This document shows positions 48,984 through 59,159 of a stretch of DNA of 64,000 nucleotides, in pieces. This stretch comes from Diadema setosum. Lineage: Eukaryota > Echinodermata > Echinoidea > Diadematoida > Diadematidae. The stretch is from contig NC_092705.1 in the NCBI RefSeq assembly GCF_964275005.1, positions 24,881,630-24,945,629 on the forward strand, written 5' to 3'. The notes below the pieces were generated by a model. It searched no databases, was not told the DNA's origin, and saw nothing but the letters and a program-made list of their open reading frames with translations. Position 1 is the stretch's first letter. Each line of letters starts with the position of its first letter. Position numbers and translations under genes: made by a program.

Positions 48984-49581
48984 CATTATTATTATAATCA
49001 TAATTATAATTATAATAACAATAACAACAATAATAAGAAGAAGAATTTAATGATAATAACAATAATGATAACAATCAACGCATCATAACTAGTGCGTATA
49101 TCCCTATGGGCTCAAAAAAAAAATATTCAAAATACAATTCCAATAATAATAGATAATGATTGATACGTCATTATGCTTTGTTTGCAATAAAAATATATTT
49201 GAAAGGGGAAGGAGAACCTACTTGAAATGAGGTGGTGTGTCAAAAAAAAAAATCTAATATCCCATGTCGCAAAAATGCTCAGACCCCCCTCCCCTCCCCC
49301 CCCCCCCCCCCCACACACACACTGATGTACATATTCGTGTCCCTTCATATGCGGCAACGGTCATCTTCCGCGAACAAAGGAACAATTTTTCCTTTCCTGT
49401 TCAAACTGATCCCAATAGCTTGTTTTGTTTGTTTGTTTGTTTGTAATTTTTTTTGCTGCAGATCACCAGAACGTTCAAGCTGATCAATGAGAACACCCTG
49501 GAGCAAAAGGTCTCCATGGCAACAACCAAGACACCAGATCTCGCTCCGCATCTCAAGATCCAGTACAAGAAGATTCAGTAG
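42824..49581 (+). CDS. THAP4-like: Diverged stand-alone nitrobindin, copy B
   Basis: Five exons: 42,824-42,836; 44,153-44,303; 46,138-46,244; 48,262-48,365; 49,462-49,581; phases identical to copy A; 164 residues, no disabling lesion seen. It retains the barrel signatures LKWLLGKWES, GVVEMAEGEVNG, MATTKTP and the C-terminal LAPHLKIQYKKIQ with the presumed proximal ligand His155. It differs in the distal region: SHIGQPMLNF has become SNVGEPMMQF, and the Met-His of PMHNESGF has become Phe66-Gln67 (PFQSECGF). Heme binding may persist, but the distal pocket should differ. It is either a neofunctionalised paralogue or one under relaxed selection. Confidence 0.92.
44153..44303 (+). CDS. Nitrobindin B exon 2
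   Basis: Encodes APLHDAIKPLKWLLGKWES through GEPMMQF, one codon shorter than copy A near the start. Acceptor cttgtctccag, donor gtactt. Confidence 0.95.
44334..44413. repeat. (TTAA)n microsatellite
   Basis: About 19 ttaa units with one interruption, between two copies of ttttgattgattgtaa-like sequence, just after nitrobindin B exon 2. Confidence 0.95.
44945..45430. repeat. Palindromic array of TTCGTTATTCCGAAGG units
   Basis: Left half is tandem gttcgttattccgaag; right half is tandem ccttcggaataacgaac, so the whole is a large inverted repeat of short self-complementary units. Related degenerate units occur at 59,160-59,690. Confidence 0.9.
45463..45847. mobile_element. MITE family I, copy 4
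   Basis: Starts cttaaatggtatagttttgg and ends ctgtaccgaccctttaaa. More diverged than the other copies. In nitrobindin B intron 2, next to the palindromic array. Confidence 0.82.
46138..46244 (+). CDS. Nitrobindin B exon 3 (distal motif changed)
   Basis: Encodes SSSSRDANNKPFQSECGF and QVNVGTKRAAFLSSISI. PFQ replaces PMH. Acceptor aattgacag, donor gtaagc, same length as copy A. Confidence 0.92.
47779..48179. mobile_element. MITE family I, copy 5
   Basis: Starts ttaaagggattgtatagttt and ends aatgtatcatccctttaaac. In nitrobindin B intron 3, 83 bp before exon 4. Confidence 0.85.
48262..48365 (+). CDS. Nitrobindin B exon 4
   Basis: Encodes GVVEMAEGEVNGTELSLEST, then SVSNVWFANEPKTTK. Acceptor ctctctgcag, donor gtgagc. 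Confidence 0.95.
48376..48770. repeat. Inverted-repeat array of CCCACGAGTCATACAG units
   Basis: Left arm has tandem cccacgagtcatacag units after gtcacgagaccgacaccc. Right arm has complementary tatgactcgtgagg and gtcgaactcatgggc units, ending gtgtcgatcggtctcgtggg. Starts 11 bp after nitrobindin B exon 4. Confidence 0.85.
48817..49078. repeat. (AAT/ATT)n microsatellite
   Basis: More than 200 bp of trinucleotide repeat, switching from aat-rich to att and back. The long Ile- or Asn-rich open frames across it are artefacts. Confidence 0.95.
49462..49581 (+). CDS. Nitrobindin B exon 5 (stop)
   Basis: Encodes ITRTFKLINENTLEQKVSMA, TTKTPDLAPHLKIQYKKIQ and TAG. Acceptor tttgctgcag. Confidence 0.95.
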   Translation: MTRTFKLINENTLEQKVSMATTKTPDLAPHLKIQYKKIQ

Positions 49582-51450
49582 GATGACCACACGAGCTCGG
49601 GTCAGATGAGATAGCAATACAAGCGATACAATGTGAATCAGTAGAGTTATATGTTTATAACCAAGGTAACATAAGACGAGGAAAAAAACAAACAATAGGA
49701 TCCACAGACAAACATGAAGACAAAAGTATATGAGCAATGAAGTGCTGAAGTGCTTTCGTAGGGATTGCATGACTAAATCAGAATAAGCTGAGAAAATGCT
49801 ATTGCACGCATTTACATTTTAAAAGCTGCTTCTCTAAAACACGGGAAAGAAAAGACAGTCTGATTTTACCAACCAAAGATGAACATGTAACTATCAGGCG
49901 ACGTCTTCACGGCGTCTAGTCTGGCTAGACTACACAAAAATTTCCGTCGCGTCGCACTACGGACCGCATTTAAGCTTTGTTATTGAATATCACGTTCTAT
50001 CACGTTTTGTTGCGTTCACCTATAGTTTTATTTTGACCTAAATGTTTCTCATTGGCACCGGGACTACCATGGCAATTTTTTGATAGTTTAAAGATATGAG
50101 CAGGCATCCACGGCAAGCACGACCTATCACGTTTGCCCAACCCGTCCTATCGCGTTGTCTCCCGTCCATCCCGTTTAGTCCATGGTGGTCTGAAACGTGA
50201 CTGCCGTGGCCGTTGGGAACCTGGTGTAAACGGAGCATTACCTTTTGTAAACTTCCATGGTGGGTAATTTTGAAAGAGATGGAGGCACTTATTTGGAAGA
50301 TGAAGTAACAGGCATCATGTAAGAACAATGTGAGTGATTTTAATAAAAGTGCCAGAGGGTTTCTCACATCATTGCATTTACACTTCCAACAGACGCACTC
50401 GTCATTATTATTCCTTTTTATGTTTTCATTTTTATTCTTTTTCTTTCGTGCGTTACCATGAAAAGCTAATGATTTTGAGAAATTTTCTGTGAATGTTATG
50501 CAATGAACACTGTTATATCTCATGCAGTTGTTTCATACATCCGTGGAAATACTTCTACTAAATTTTGTTGTTCTTGTTTTATTTCTTGTGATGGCGGGAG
50601 TCATGAATATCTTGCTGAAAACAGTTTAAAACACAACGAAAACTTGTAGCAAAGTATGACCCTGGACTCTGGACTCTGGATGATGTTTTATAACAAATTA
50701 TGAAAGCAGCATTTTGACTTATATGTTTCTTTGTTTTCAAGTTTTTAGGAATCAAATGCTTTTGATGATGATGATGTAGTGATCAAGTTAAGAATGACTT
50801 GAATAAGTTTAGATATCATTCATTAATGAACATGTTCATACAATGTATAATAATTGTGATGCGTTGTCTTGCATATCCAAACTTTCACTCATAGATTGCC
50901 CATTTTCCCTTGTCAATTCAAGTTATTTCACAACTTAAACAAAATCTCATTCTATACATGAAGATTTACTTGGGGATGTATACCACCCCAACACTCACGA
51001 CCACGTCGGCTTCTCTTTGTCTCTTTTTAACACAAAAAGTTTGACTTAGGCTGAAAGCATACTCGTGCTATAACCAAGACTAACTTGTGCTCAAGACAAA
51101 TCTTTTACCAGCCTGTTATAGATAGGACAATAATGTACACGTCATTGCCTTTGTGTCCTTTGAGGAATAGAAACCCTTTCTTTCTGCACTTTCTTTCTTT
51201 TTGAGTTAGTTTACATCTGTGCAGATCTTGCCAGACCAGAGTACCAATTAACTTTCCCAAGGTTTTATATTGAATTAACTGATGACAGCTTTTGTTTATT
51301 TGTTATGAAATATCTACTTCGCAATTATTCAAAGTTCTGCAATTCAAAGTTCCACTTACTTTTGTTAGTGACTTATGAAATCAAAGTTCAAAGTTTATAC
51401 TGTGTGAAGATGTGAATGAGCTCAATATTTGTTTGAAATAAATCACACAC
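49582..51450 (+). other. Probable 3'UTR of nitrobindin B
   Basis: Alignable with the copy A 3' region as far as the shared AATAAA at 51,437-51,442. A stretch at 49,896-50,245 (gcgacgtcttcacggcgtct ... tggccgttgggaacctgg) looks like an insertion absent from copy A. Confidence 0.45.
51437..51442 (+). terminator. Poly(A) signal, nitrobindin B
   Basis: AATAAA in gtttgaaataaatcacac, positionally equivalent to 31,040 in copy A. Confidence 0.45.
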
Positions 51451-51572
51451 AAAAAAAAAACGTATCTTTGCCATGTCAGTGTCATTCAGTGCTGAAACTT
51501 TTTTCTGTGCTGAAGATTGGCGCTTCGTTATCAGACCCCCCCCCCCTGTATTTATACATTTTTCTCACATAA

Positions 51573-51574
<2 letters not shown>

Positions 51575-51615
<41 letters not shown>
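51575..51615. repeat. (GT)n microsatellite
   Basis: About 20 gt units, absent from the matching place in block A. Confidence 0.95.
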
Positions 51616-51616
<1 letters not shown>

Positions 51617-52358
51617 CATAATAGTATTTTTTTTAACGAACCAAAAGTGTGTGACCGGTTCCGCGGCCACTGTATTATAATAGTATTCTGCAAACTTTCT
51701 ACCGTGTACGCCCAGAATGTTCAATGTAAATGTATACTGCTCAAACACTTAAATACGCACAAATTTTGATGTAGAGATGAACAATTGTTAACCCTAGCCA
51801 GAACTCACAATAGCATGTGTAAAAGCCTGTTATAGAACCCGATAGACTTTGGTCTAGAGGTGGAATTTGTAATCCAAATATCTAACACAATACCCATAAT
51901 TCAAATTTCTGATAATCTATACAAACAATGTTGGCCCAAGGCTAGCCTTTGTTACGTATAGTTATATCATGCGCAAAAACTGTAATCTAAACATTTACAT
52001 TCACACAAACTGACCAAGGGGCCTAATTGTTATTTTTCTTTTTAAGAAGTGCAATCTAGTGACAGGTGTATATAGTTAGTACAGTTCAACTTTGATCCAA
52101 AGTATCGGAATTGATCTAGAACACCATGCAGGTACAAACTATAACAGGTCAAACCACCGCCTGATGTATTTGAATGCAAATACGAATATTCAATGTAGGA
52201 TCATTGAATATATTCCTTTCTCATTTTCTGTGACTGCTAATAGCAGCCTCCGACATTTTGAGATGAACCTTTTCACAGTTGAATTGAACAAGGAGCGCAC
52301 GATTGTTTGTTTATTTGTTTGTTTGTGTTTGTTTTCTCAAGCGCTCTACCACTTGCTC

Positions 52359-52834
52359 TTAAAGGGGACCTCCGGATGATTTTTCAGACTTTTACATTTG
52401 AACAACTATAATTCAGTTAAACTGAGTACAGAGTTTCAGAATTTATAGTGATTGGGATGAGGAATGAGAATGTTTTCAAAATTTGTAACAAATTGCAATG
52501 AACAAGGATGATGACATGGCAGCCTCACCATAGGAATGCATGAGTTGGGGCTCACGGAAGCAGAACAAAAGAAGAAGACATGCATAGATTCTTCACAGGT
52601 GAACTTGTTGAGCAAGTGGTATTGTAATGGAATTGCACTGCTACATTTCTGAAATATGTGAGGCTCTGCAAATGATGTCATCAACACTGTTCAGTGTAAT
52701 TTGTTTAAGATTTTCAATTTATTGGTTTCTCTGCTCAAGGACCACAACAAATTCCACGAATCTATACATGGAGCTTTTGATTTATGTACTACATGATGTG
52801 AAATTATGAAAATCGTCCGGAATGTCCCTTTAAA
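52359..52834. mobile_element. MITE family II, copy 3
   Basis: Starts ttaaaggggacctccggatg and ends cggaatgtccctttaa, the best-preserved termini of the family. It sits at the right edge of duplication block B. Confidence 0.88.
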
Positions 52835-53011
52835 GGTGGCCTCACACTATGCGTTTTTTTCTTGCGACTGCTTGCGGTTTCGAGAAGTCGCACGCGGTTC
52901 TCGACCGCATGCGACTTCTCGCGACTTCTTGCGACTCGATGATTGCGATCTGGCACCCGCAACAGATCGCAAGCACTGCGATCGAAAAAAAACCGCATAG
53001 TGTGAGGCCAC
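52835..53011. mobile_element. Foldback element GTGGCCTCACACTATGCG
   Basis: Perfect terminal inverted repeat: ggtggcctcacactatgcg against cgcatagtgtgaggccac, with an inner tract rich in cttgcgac/gtcgcaag motifs. Directly abuts MITE II copy 3. Confidence 0.85.
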
Positions 53012-53116
53012 ACCGAGGTGCTATTCACTCTCTTTCAGATTTTTTCTTTTATAGAATGATGAGATTTTTTTTAAATGGAAATGTATATGATACATATAAT
53101 TATCTGTACGTATATA

Positions 53117-53158
<42 letters not shown>

Positions 53159-54919
53159 ATATAATCAATATACACGCATATAATATACACATATACATAT
53201 GCACAATTAAATACACACATTTACTTAATGTATATTTGTGTGTATGTGCGTGTGTACGTGTGTGTGTGTGCGTGTGTGTGTGTTAAGTGATTCGTACTCC
53301 ACGTGTTAGTCAATCAATATCATCAATAACTTGGGAGAACAGAACTCCAAAAATCCATCATGCTGTCAATACATGTACCAACAGTTTATTTACAAAAGCA
53401 CACAAATTTTCGGCACCCTGCACTTTGTCAAGTGAGCTTTATGCTGAGAGAACAATATCAGGTCATAACATAGCCAACGCGTTACCAAGGATGCCCGCTT
53501 GAAGTCATATCTAATGTATATACCTGTAGATATAATATAGATATACTTTGAAATTGAATTGATGCATAAGTTTGTATTTAAATGTTGTATGACCATGCAC
53601 GTGTCAAAGAGAAAAGATGACAGACGTGGGGGGGGGGGAGCAGATAAAAGGAAAAAAAAATCCAATTTCCGCGAAGGGCAAGTATGATGCGCCAACATCG
53701 ATAACGTAATATTGAGTTCTGGTGAAAGAAGAACCGGAAAAATAATGAGATGTAAAGCAGCATTGCCACGGAGTAAAACACTGACACGTTTATGAAAGCA
53801 ATTACTCTGAGTCTGATATCTTTTCAGAATGCGTGCATGTGGTCCGTCTTAATCTGTTACTTCTTAACATCTGGTAATTCCCACTGGTTTCACATATATT
53901 CTGTCTTGTTTCCGTATTTAGCAGCGAGTTAAAAGAAAACAGAGGAATGATGTCTCCTTGTTCCTCTTGCGGAAAGGGAGGAATGAAAAGACAAGACTTA
54001 ATATACAGGTCACTGTAACGAGAGTCACATTCCTTCTTTAGGCGGTTGTTTCCATAGCAACTACATATTTACACTTCTTCTCAGCTGTGCACTGAGAATC
54101 AGACTCACCGGTCAATCGTGTTTATTCTCGAATGAATTATGTGATGTTCGGGCTAAATGGGCGTGGGTCTTTTTTTTTTTTTTTTTTTTTCATCATTATT
54201 ATCGTCATTCTGGGAAGGATAAATACGAAGTCTGGATGTAATGCACGCTTCTCTTCATCATGAAAAATCAGAGTGAATACATTCAGCAGCTATCAGAAGA
54301 AAAGAAAACTTTCAGACACTGACACGATTCAATTCGCAGAAATCCCGGTTCGCCACGTGATGGTATACGAGCGCGGTTCTTAGAAGTAGTCGAGTATTCG
54401 AGTATATTCTGAGTAATGCACGGGTTAGTGTATAGTGCGTCGGGTTACCTCAAGGAATGGATTAACAAGTCGTTTAATCCTCTACTGAGCACCTTACATT
54501 TGCACTAATCCATTCTATTAGAATGGATTAACAAGTCTTTTAATCATCTTCTAAGCAGCTTACATTTACACTAATACATTCTATATTAATCATCGGAATA
54601 GCATTCGTTAAATCAAATCAAGTAAGACCGTTTCCACTGTTGGCTGTTTGAATGCAGGAAATTAATAATAGATGTGAAATATAAGGGCCTTGTGTTTCTG
54701 TTTCAGATCCCGCTTTTATATGCGACAAGCTCACACACAACAGACCAGTTTCCAAACATTATTCAAATTTTATGCATGCCTTCAAAACAAAGGATGTTCC
54801 AACCATAACCAAAATGTCCCGCGGAGGCTTCTTCCGACGCGACGCGACGTGGCAAGAACAGTTACACTGAGACCCGCAAACTGATCGATTGCAAACTATT
54901 GAAAGGCAATTTTTAGTTA

Positions 54920-55110
54920 TGTGTATATCATATTATAGTGTCATGAATATGCATGTTGGTACAAAGTGGGTGTGGCCTGTTCGGCTCACGGTGGCCAAGA
55001 CAAGATGGCTCGAGGCTGGGACCATGCCGTTTGAGGAGGCGAGGGAAGAATAAAGTTTTCGTTACTTTAAGTTTGATTTCCTAGTGGTGGTTATTTATTT
55101 TGGTGTCAGA
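54920..55110 (+). mobile_element. Possible LTR fragment plus primer-binding-like site
   Basis: A GC-richer block with AATAAA at 55,049-55,054, followed by tggtgtcaga at 55,101. That string resembles the sequence just after the 5' LTR of many Gypsy-type elements. No gag/pol and no clear TG...CA ends, so this is tentative. Confidence 0.3.
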
Positions 55111-55162
55111 ATGTGTGACATGTTGTTCCTCCACCAGGATTTCCCTCCTTCCGTAATAATAG

Positions 55163-55236
55163 TTTCATTTCGTTTCATTTCATTTCATTTCATTTCATTT
55201 CATTTCATTTCATTTCATTTCATTTCATTTCATTTA
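55163..55236 (-). repeat. (CATTT)n array, likely a LINE 3' tail
   Basis: About 14 catttcattt-type units. On the minus strand it reads ttaataaatgaaatgaaat, i.e. an AATAAA followed by a short tandem tail, the usual 3' end of CR1/L2-like LINEs. Confidence 0.6.
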
Positions 55237-57243
55237 TTAAGTTTCCACACAAATCATACTGTATTGTGTTTACAACATCCATCTACGACAATGTAAGGTA
55301 ACACCATGGAGCTTTGGTAGCTCCATGGTAACACATAAAAGTGCAGTATACATACAAATAGCATTCACATGGCACAAAATCAATACTGAAGTCATTCTCA
55401 CGTACATTACATTCATGACGGATAATTTAGTAAAATTGTGTGTGATGGGAACCTACATAGAAGCAACTGCTTGTAAGAGTAGGCTCCCAGAAAGAAAGTC
55501 AATGTTCTCGATATAGGCCTACTGAATCAATTTCACTGGAATTAAAAAGACAGAATAATCCGACATAGCGGTGCATCTGGCTCTAATTTAGACAGATATG
55601 TTATTCTAGATACATTCTCCTAGAAAAGCTCCGCCGCAAAGAACAGAAAAGGGTATACATTCTGTATATAAGACCTGAATACTGAGACCATTCATTGATC
55701 AATGTCATAATTTGTTTTATACCATTGCTTTTTACGTTGAAAGTATAGCATTGTGTCACCGGAACATACAATTTTTGTTCAAAAAAAAAAAGACACAGAA
55801 AATAAAACCATTTTTTATATTTACAAATATATTTCCAAACCATGTCGATATTTCAGTCTAGATGTAGACATGTCAAATAATCTGTTTCATTTCGAATACT
55901 GTAGAATCGAAGTTGAAAATAAGAATACGATTCTTGAAATTCACGCTATACATAGAAGGGGTCATTTGCAACTGTGCATAATATGCGTCCAAGTCGTTGA
56001 TCTCTTGTTGATAATATATCAAAGGTATAAAAAAGAAATAGTTTTGAGTTCGAGTTTAGGTCATTTCAACTGCTTGCGATTTTTGTAGTGATTTACGTGT
56101 ACAGATGATGCATGCCCGGGTTCAAGGTTACATTCAGCGTTACTTATTGTACTGTATTTGTTCTTAATTTGAGTGAGAAGACGTTTGTAGTGTAAAACTT
56201 TATCATCAAATATTGGAGAAAACGTCACTTGAAAAGTTCAACCACCATAATTGAATAGATAAGTAGAGAGAGAGAGAGAGAGCTGCGATGTAATCCTACG
56301 TCCTTTTACCACACAATATTAGTTTGTGTATACATTTCGGGCAAATTCTCGGTTTGTTTCAGGCAAATCGCAGAATCAATGGCTTCAGAATCTGCAATGA
56401 AAAAAGAAAAAACAGATACAGATGGACACAAAAGATATAGGACCCTGTCTCTTGCGCCATCGCGAAGATTGATCTTCACAAAGAATAAAACTAAGTATAG
56501 GAGGTGATATATTTTAACTCCACACTTTCGTCGCAGTGTTCGTGATTGTGGATCCAGTGCAAATAATTCTGTTTGCAGCAGGTAAATCCCCGAATAAATG
56601 GCTGCAGTCTTCAGAAAACGGTGCTAAAGTGGATAGAACAATAGGTCCGAATTTGTGTTTATTTTTGGGGAGCCACCCATTTTCGTCCTGATACTCGCAC
56701 TATGGAAAGCGACATGTGAAAAAAAAAGAAGAAGAAAAGAACGGTCTCGAAACAAGGAGCCGGGGAAATTTCGTGACTCTGTGGAGTGTAATCTTGGATT
56801 TTCCTAGATTTCATACGGCATGAATTGGGTCGTTTAGACGAATCATTTCATTCACATGGCAGATACAACATCACTGTCATAACACTTCCATTTATTTCAG
56901 ACCAAAAATCTGTCTTGTGTTTTACGACTTGGCTGAAGAGACATTAAAATGAAACTATTGCGCATCGACCATTATCAAAGACGTTATCACATAATGATTG
57001 AAAGCGCGAGAAAATCCTAGCCTGCTATGCCCTCTTCGTGAGCGTTCGATAGGGCCTATGGCTATTGAAATTGCAAAGAACAACGTCACATGCAGTCACG
57101 TGACCATAATGGTAATTTTTTTAGTTCCCATTTTATGACTCCGTAACAAATCAAAACTTCCTCACTATAAACTCGTCCCACTTCTTTCATATTTAAAATG
57201 ATCTACTGATTTCTCGAATTTCAGTCTGAAAAGAAATTACCTG

Positions 57244-57420
57244 GGGGGCGTTTCATCAACGAGTTCGTCGGAGGTTTTCACCGACGAATTTGCTATCAGC
57301 CAATCAGACGCAAGGATTTACACTGACAACTGTTAAAAGCTAATGAAATCCTTGGTCTGATTGGCTGATAGCAAATTTGTCGGTGAAATCTCCGACGAAC
57401 TCATTGATGAAACGCCCCCC
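57244..57420. mobile_element. Foldback element GGGGGGCGTTTCATCAA
   Basis: Nearly perfect palindrome: ggggggcgtttcatcaacga against tcattgatgaaacgcccccc, with gctatcagccaatcaga/tctgattggctgatagc inside. Highly preserved, so probably a recent insertion. Lies about 200 bp upstream of a putative promoter. Confidence 0.88.
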
Positions 57421-57619
57421 TGAACTTCTTGAATTTCATTCGAATAAAAGTTTCACCTGGTTATCACTCATATGATAGCCCTATAACCCACGACCAAAGG
57501 ATATCGGTCTTTTGTCGAACATTTCGCGCTTCATAAATACTCCCTCACTGAAAAGACCAGTGACCACCGCGCAACACTGAGCTCGTACAAAAGAGGAAAG
57601 GATTATAGGCACCTTCACT

Positions 57620-57634
57620 TTAGATATATAGCCC
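57620..57634 (+). promoter_or_regulatory. TATA-like element of secreted-protein gene
   Basis: tagatatatagccc, about 70 bp upstream of the ATG at 57,698, a plausible position for a TATA box with a short 5'UTR. Confidence 0.4.
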
Positions 57635-57697
57635 AGTCGAGTCTACACCATTCACATCGTTACTGAGCGCAGGTGTACCATTCAGATCTCTAACATC

Positions 57698-57797
57698 ATG
57701 AGTGGGGTAAAGATCCTTGTAGTGGTTGCGTTGGTCATCGCTCTTGCTGAACCGTCTCTTCAGTGCCTACCCCCGAGGAAATCTCCTCCATCAGAGC
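57698..57797 (+). CDS. First exon of an unidentified secreted protein (partial)
   Basis: Encodes MSGVKILVVVALVIALAEPS, then LQCLPPRKSPPSE, and stops at a consensus donor (GAGC|GTAAGT). It has a short polar start, a hydrophobic core (ILVVVALVIALA) and a probable cleavage site around PSLQC, a typical signal peptide. A TATA-like box and short leader precede it. No further exon was recognised before 64,000; a MITE II relic occupies the start of the presumed intron. I do not recognise the family. It could be a secreted peptide or extracellular protein, or a chance open frame. Confidence 0.5.
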
Positions 57798-57858
57798 GTA
57801 AGTCTGAGCTATCTCCCTCACCTTTTTCTTCGACCCTTTCTCGTTCTGTCTGCATGAA

Positions 57859-58258
57859 TTTAAAGAGGCATTCCAGACAATTTATACAATTGCACATCAT
57901 CAAGTATATGAATCAATAGTGCCATGTATTGATTTGTGGAATTCATTGGATTCTATACTCTGAAAAGCCCCCAAAACATATAAAGGCTGACGACATAGAA
58001 AGCTAAAATCACTCTAGTAACGTAACATAGTAATGTCATTCCAATTCCACTTGCTTTGTAAGTTCACCTATGTAGCTAATTTTATGCATGTTTTTTTCCG
58101 TTTGTTCTGCCTGCCTTGAACACCCAATCATAAAGCTGCTATGTCATCATCCTTGTTCATCATGATTTGTTATGAATTTTGAAACCATTCTTCACTTATT
58201 CCTCATCCACTTACTAATAGACGTTCAAATGCAAAAGTCTAAAATCATCTTGAGGTCT
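57859..58258. mobile_element. MITE family II, copy 4 (degenerate)
   Basis: Starts ttaaagaggcattccagaca and shares the ttgtaagttcacctatgtag and gctatgtcatcatcc stretches with copies 1-3. The far end is decayed (cttgaggtctatg). Confidence 0.7.
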
Positions 58259-58314
58259 ATGTATAAAAAAATCAAAAAAAAAATCGATGTAATCTATCGA
58301 TGTTACCCGAAACG

Positions 58315-58354
<40 letters not shown>

Positions 58355-59150
58355 AAATAATGATAAATAAATAAGATTCTTCTTCCGATTTTGAGGTTTC
58401 ACTACATTCAAAGATGCGTAATCAATTCTATAATATGCATCCATTTTTTTTTACTTAGTCCAAAAAACTTTCGTTGTTTGCTTTTGTCTTTTATTGATAG
58501 TATCATGTCAATATGTCTGCATTTATGTATCTATGTCCATTCAAAGTTTGTTTAAATGTTTCAATGCAATAGTTTATCTTTTTCCATAAAAAAGAACATG
58601 ATTCAAAGCGGAACACGTCGTCAATTTGACTTCCATTCATCTGATAAGGACAGTTCATTGAACACAATATAAAGTATGTGTACGAATGATATTAGAACAT
58701 CTCTTCCAACTTTCTGTCTATCTAAAGAGGACTCATTTCCTTTCATATAACATACTAACTGTAAACCTCTCTTTACTTCTGTTTTTTTTTTGTATCCTTT
58801 TTGTTTCTTCCTACGTCATCTTATCTTCCCTATAAACATCACGCTTTCTGTGCTCCGCTATGTTTGCGATCAATAATCAATGAATACTGCTCCAAACGTT
58901 GACGTCAATAGACGCACACTGTAAGCACTGGTAAGGGTACGTTTTGTCGCGTGTAGCACCATTATAGTATTATTCAAACTCTGGTCATGTATACCTTTGT
59001 GATATACAGGGCCGGCGCAATTTGCTTTGAAACGGATTAATCCCGGAAGTTGTACCAAGAAAATTGCCGCTGAAGGCTTTTTCTTTCTTTTTGCTTGTCA
59101 GCTGATGGAACCCGAAAGTGTCACGAGAAATATATCCCTGTGATAAAATG
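58259..59150. other. Noncoding stretch
   Basis: Holds a (CAA)n run at 58,315-58,353 and a repeat shared with 14,735-14,935 (gattcaaagcggaacac ... ggacagttcattgaacacaatataaa). Nothing else recognised. Confidence 0.5.
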
Positions 59151-59159
59151 GTTATATTT

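Larger units (their letters stand above)
42837..49461 (+). other. Introns of nitrobindin B
   Basis: Introns 42,837-44,152, 44,304-46,137, 46,245-48,261 and 48,366-49,461. Larger than in copy A because of the insertions listed separately. Also C/A homopolymers at 43,297-43,319 and 46,066-46,087, and a C run at 47,262-47,280 with ggaattcctggatccgcccc. Confidence 0.6.
38640..52360. repeat. Segmental duplication block B
   Basis: Second copy of block A, about 4.5 kb longer. The extra length comes largely from inserted repeats: MITE I at 39,181, 45,463 and 47,779, MITE II at 41,012, a palindromic array at 44,945, a TTAA microsatellite at 44,334, a foldback array at 48,376 and an ATT microsatellite at 48,817. 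Confidence 0.85.
53012..57600. other. Intergenic repeat-rich region
   Basis: Includes (TA)n at 53,118-53,154, (GT)n-like sequence at 53,236-53,283, a G run at 53,629-53,638, a T run at 54,171-54,191, a near-duplicate gaatggattaacaagtc segment (54,458-54,590), the LTR-like fragment, the CATTT array, a (GA)n at 56,268-56,282 and the foldback at 57,244. No gene supported. Confidence 0.5.

Noticed and set aside
48735-49088. Long open frames rich in Ile, Asn or Tyr on both strands
   Set aside because: They run through an AAT/ATT microsatellite, and periodic repeats produce open frames in several phases. No gene.
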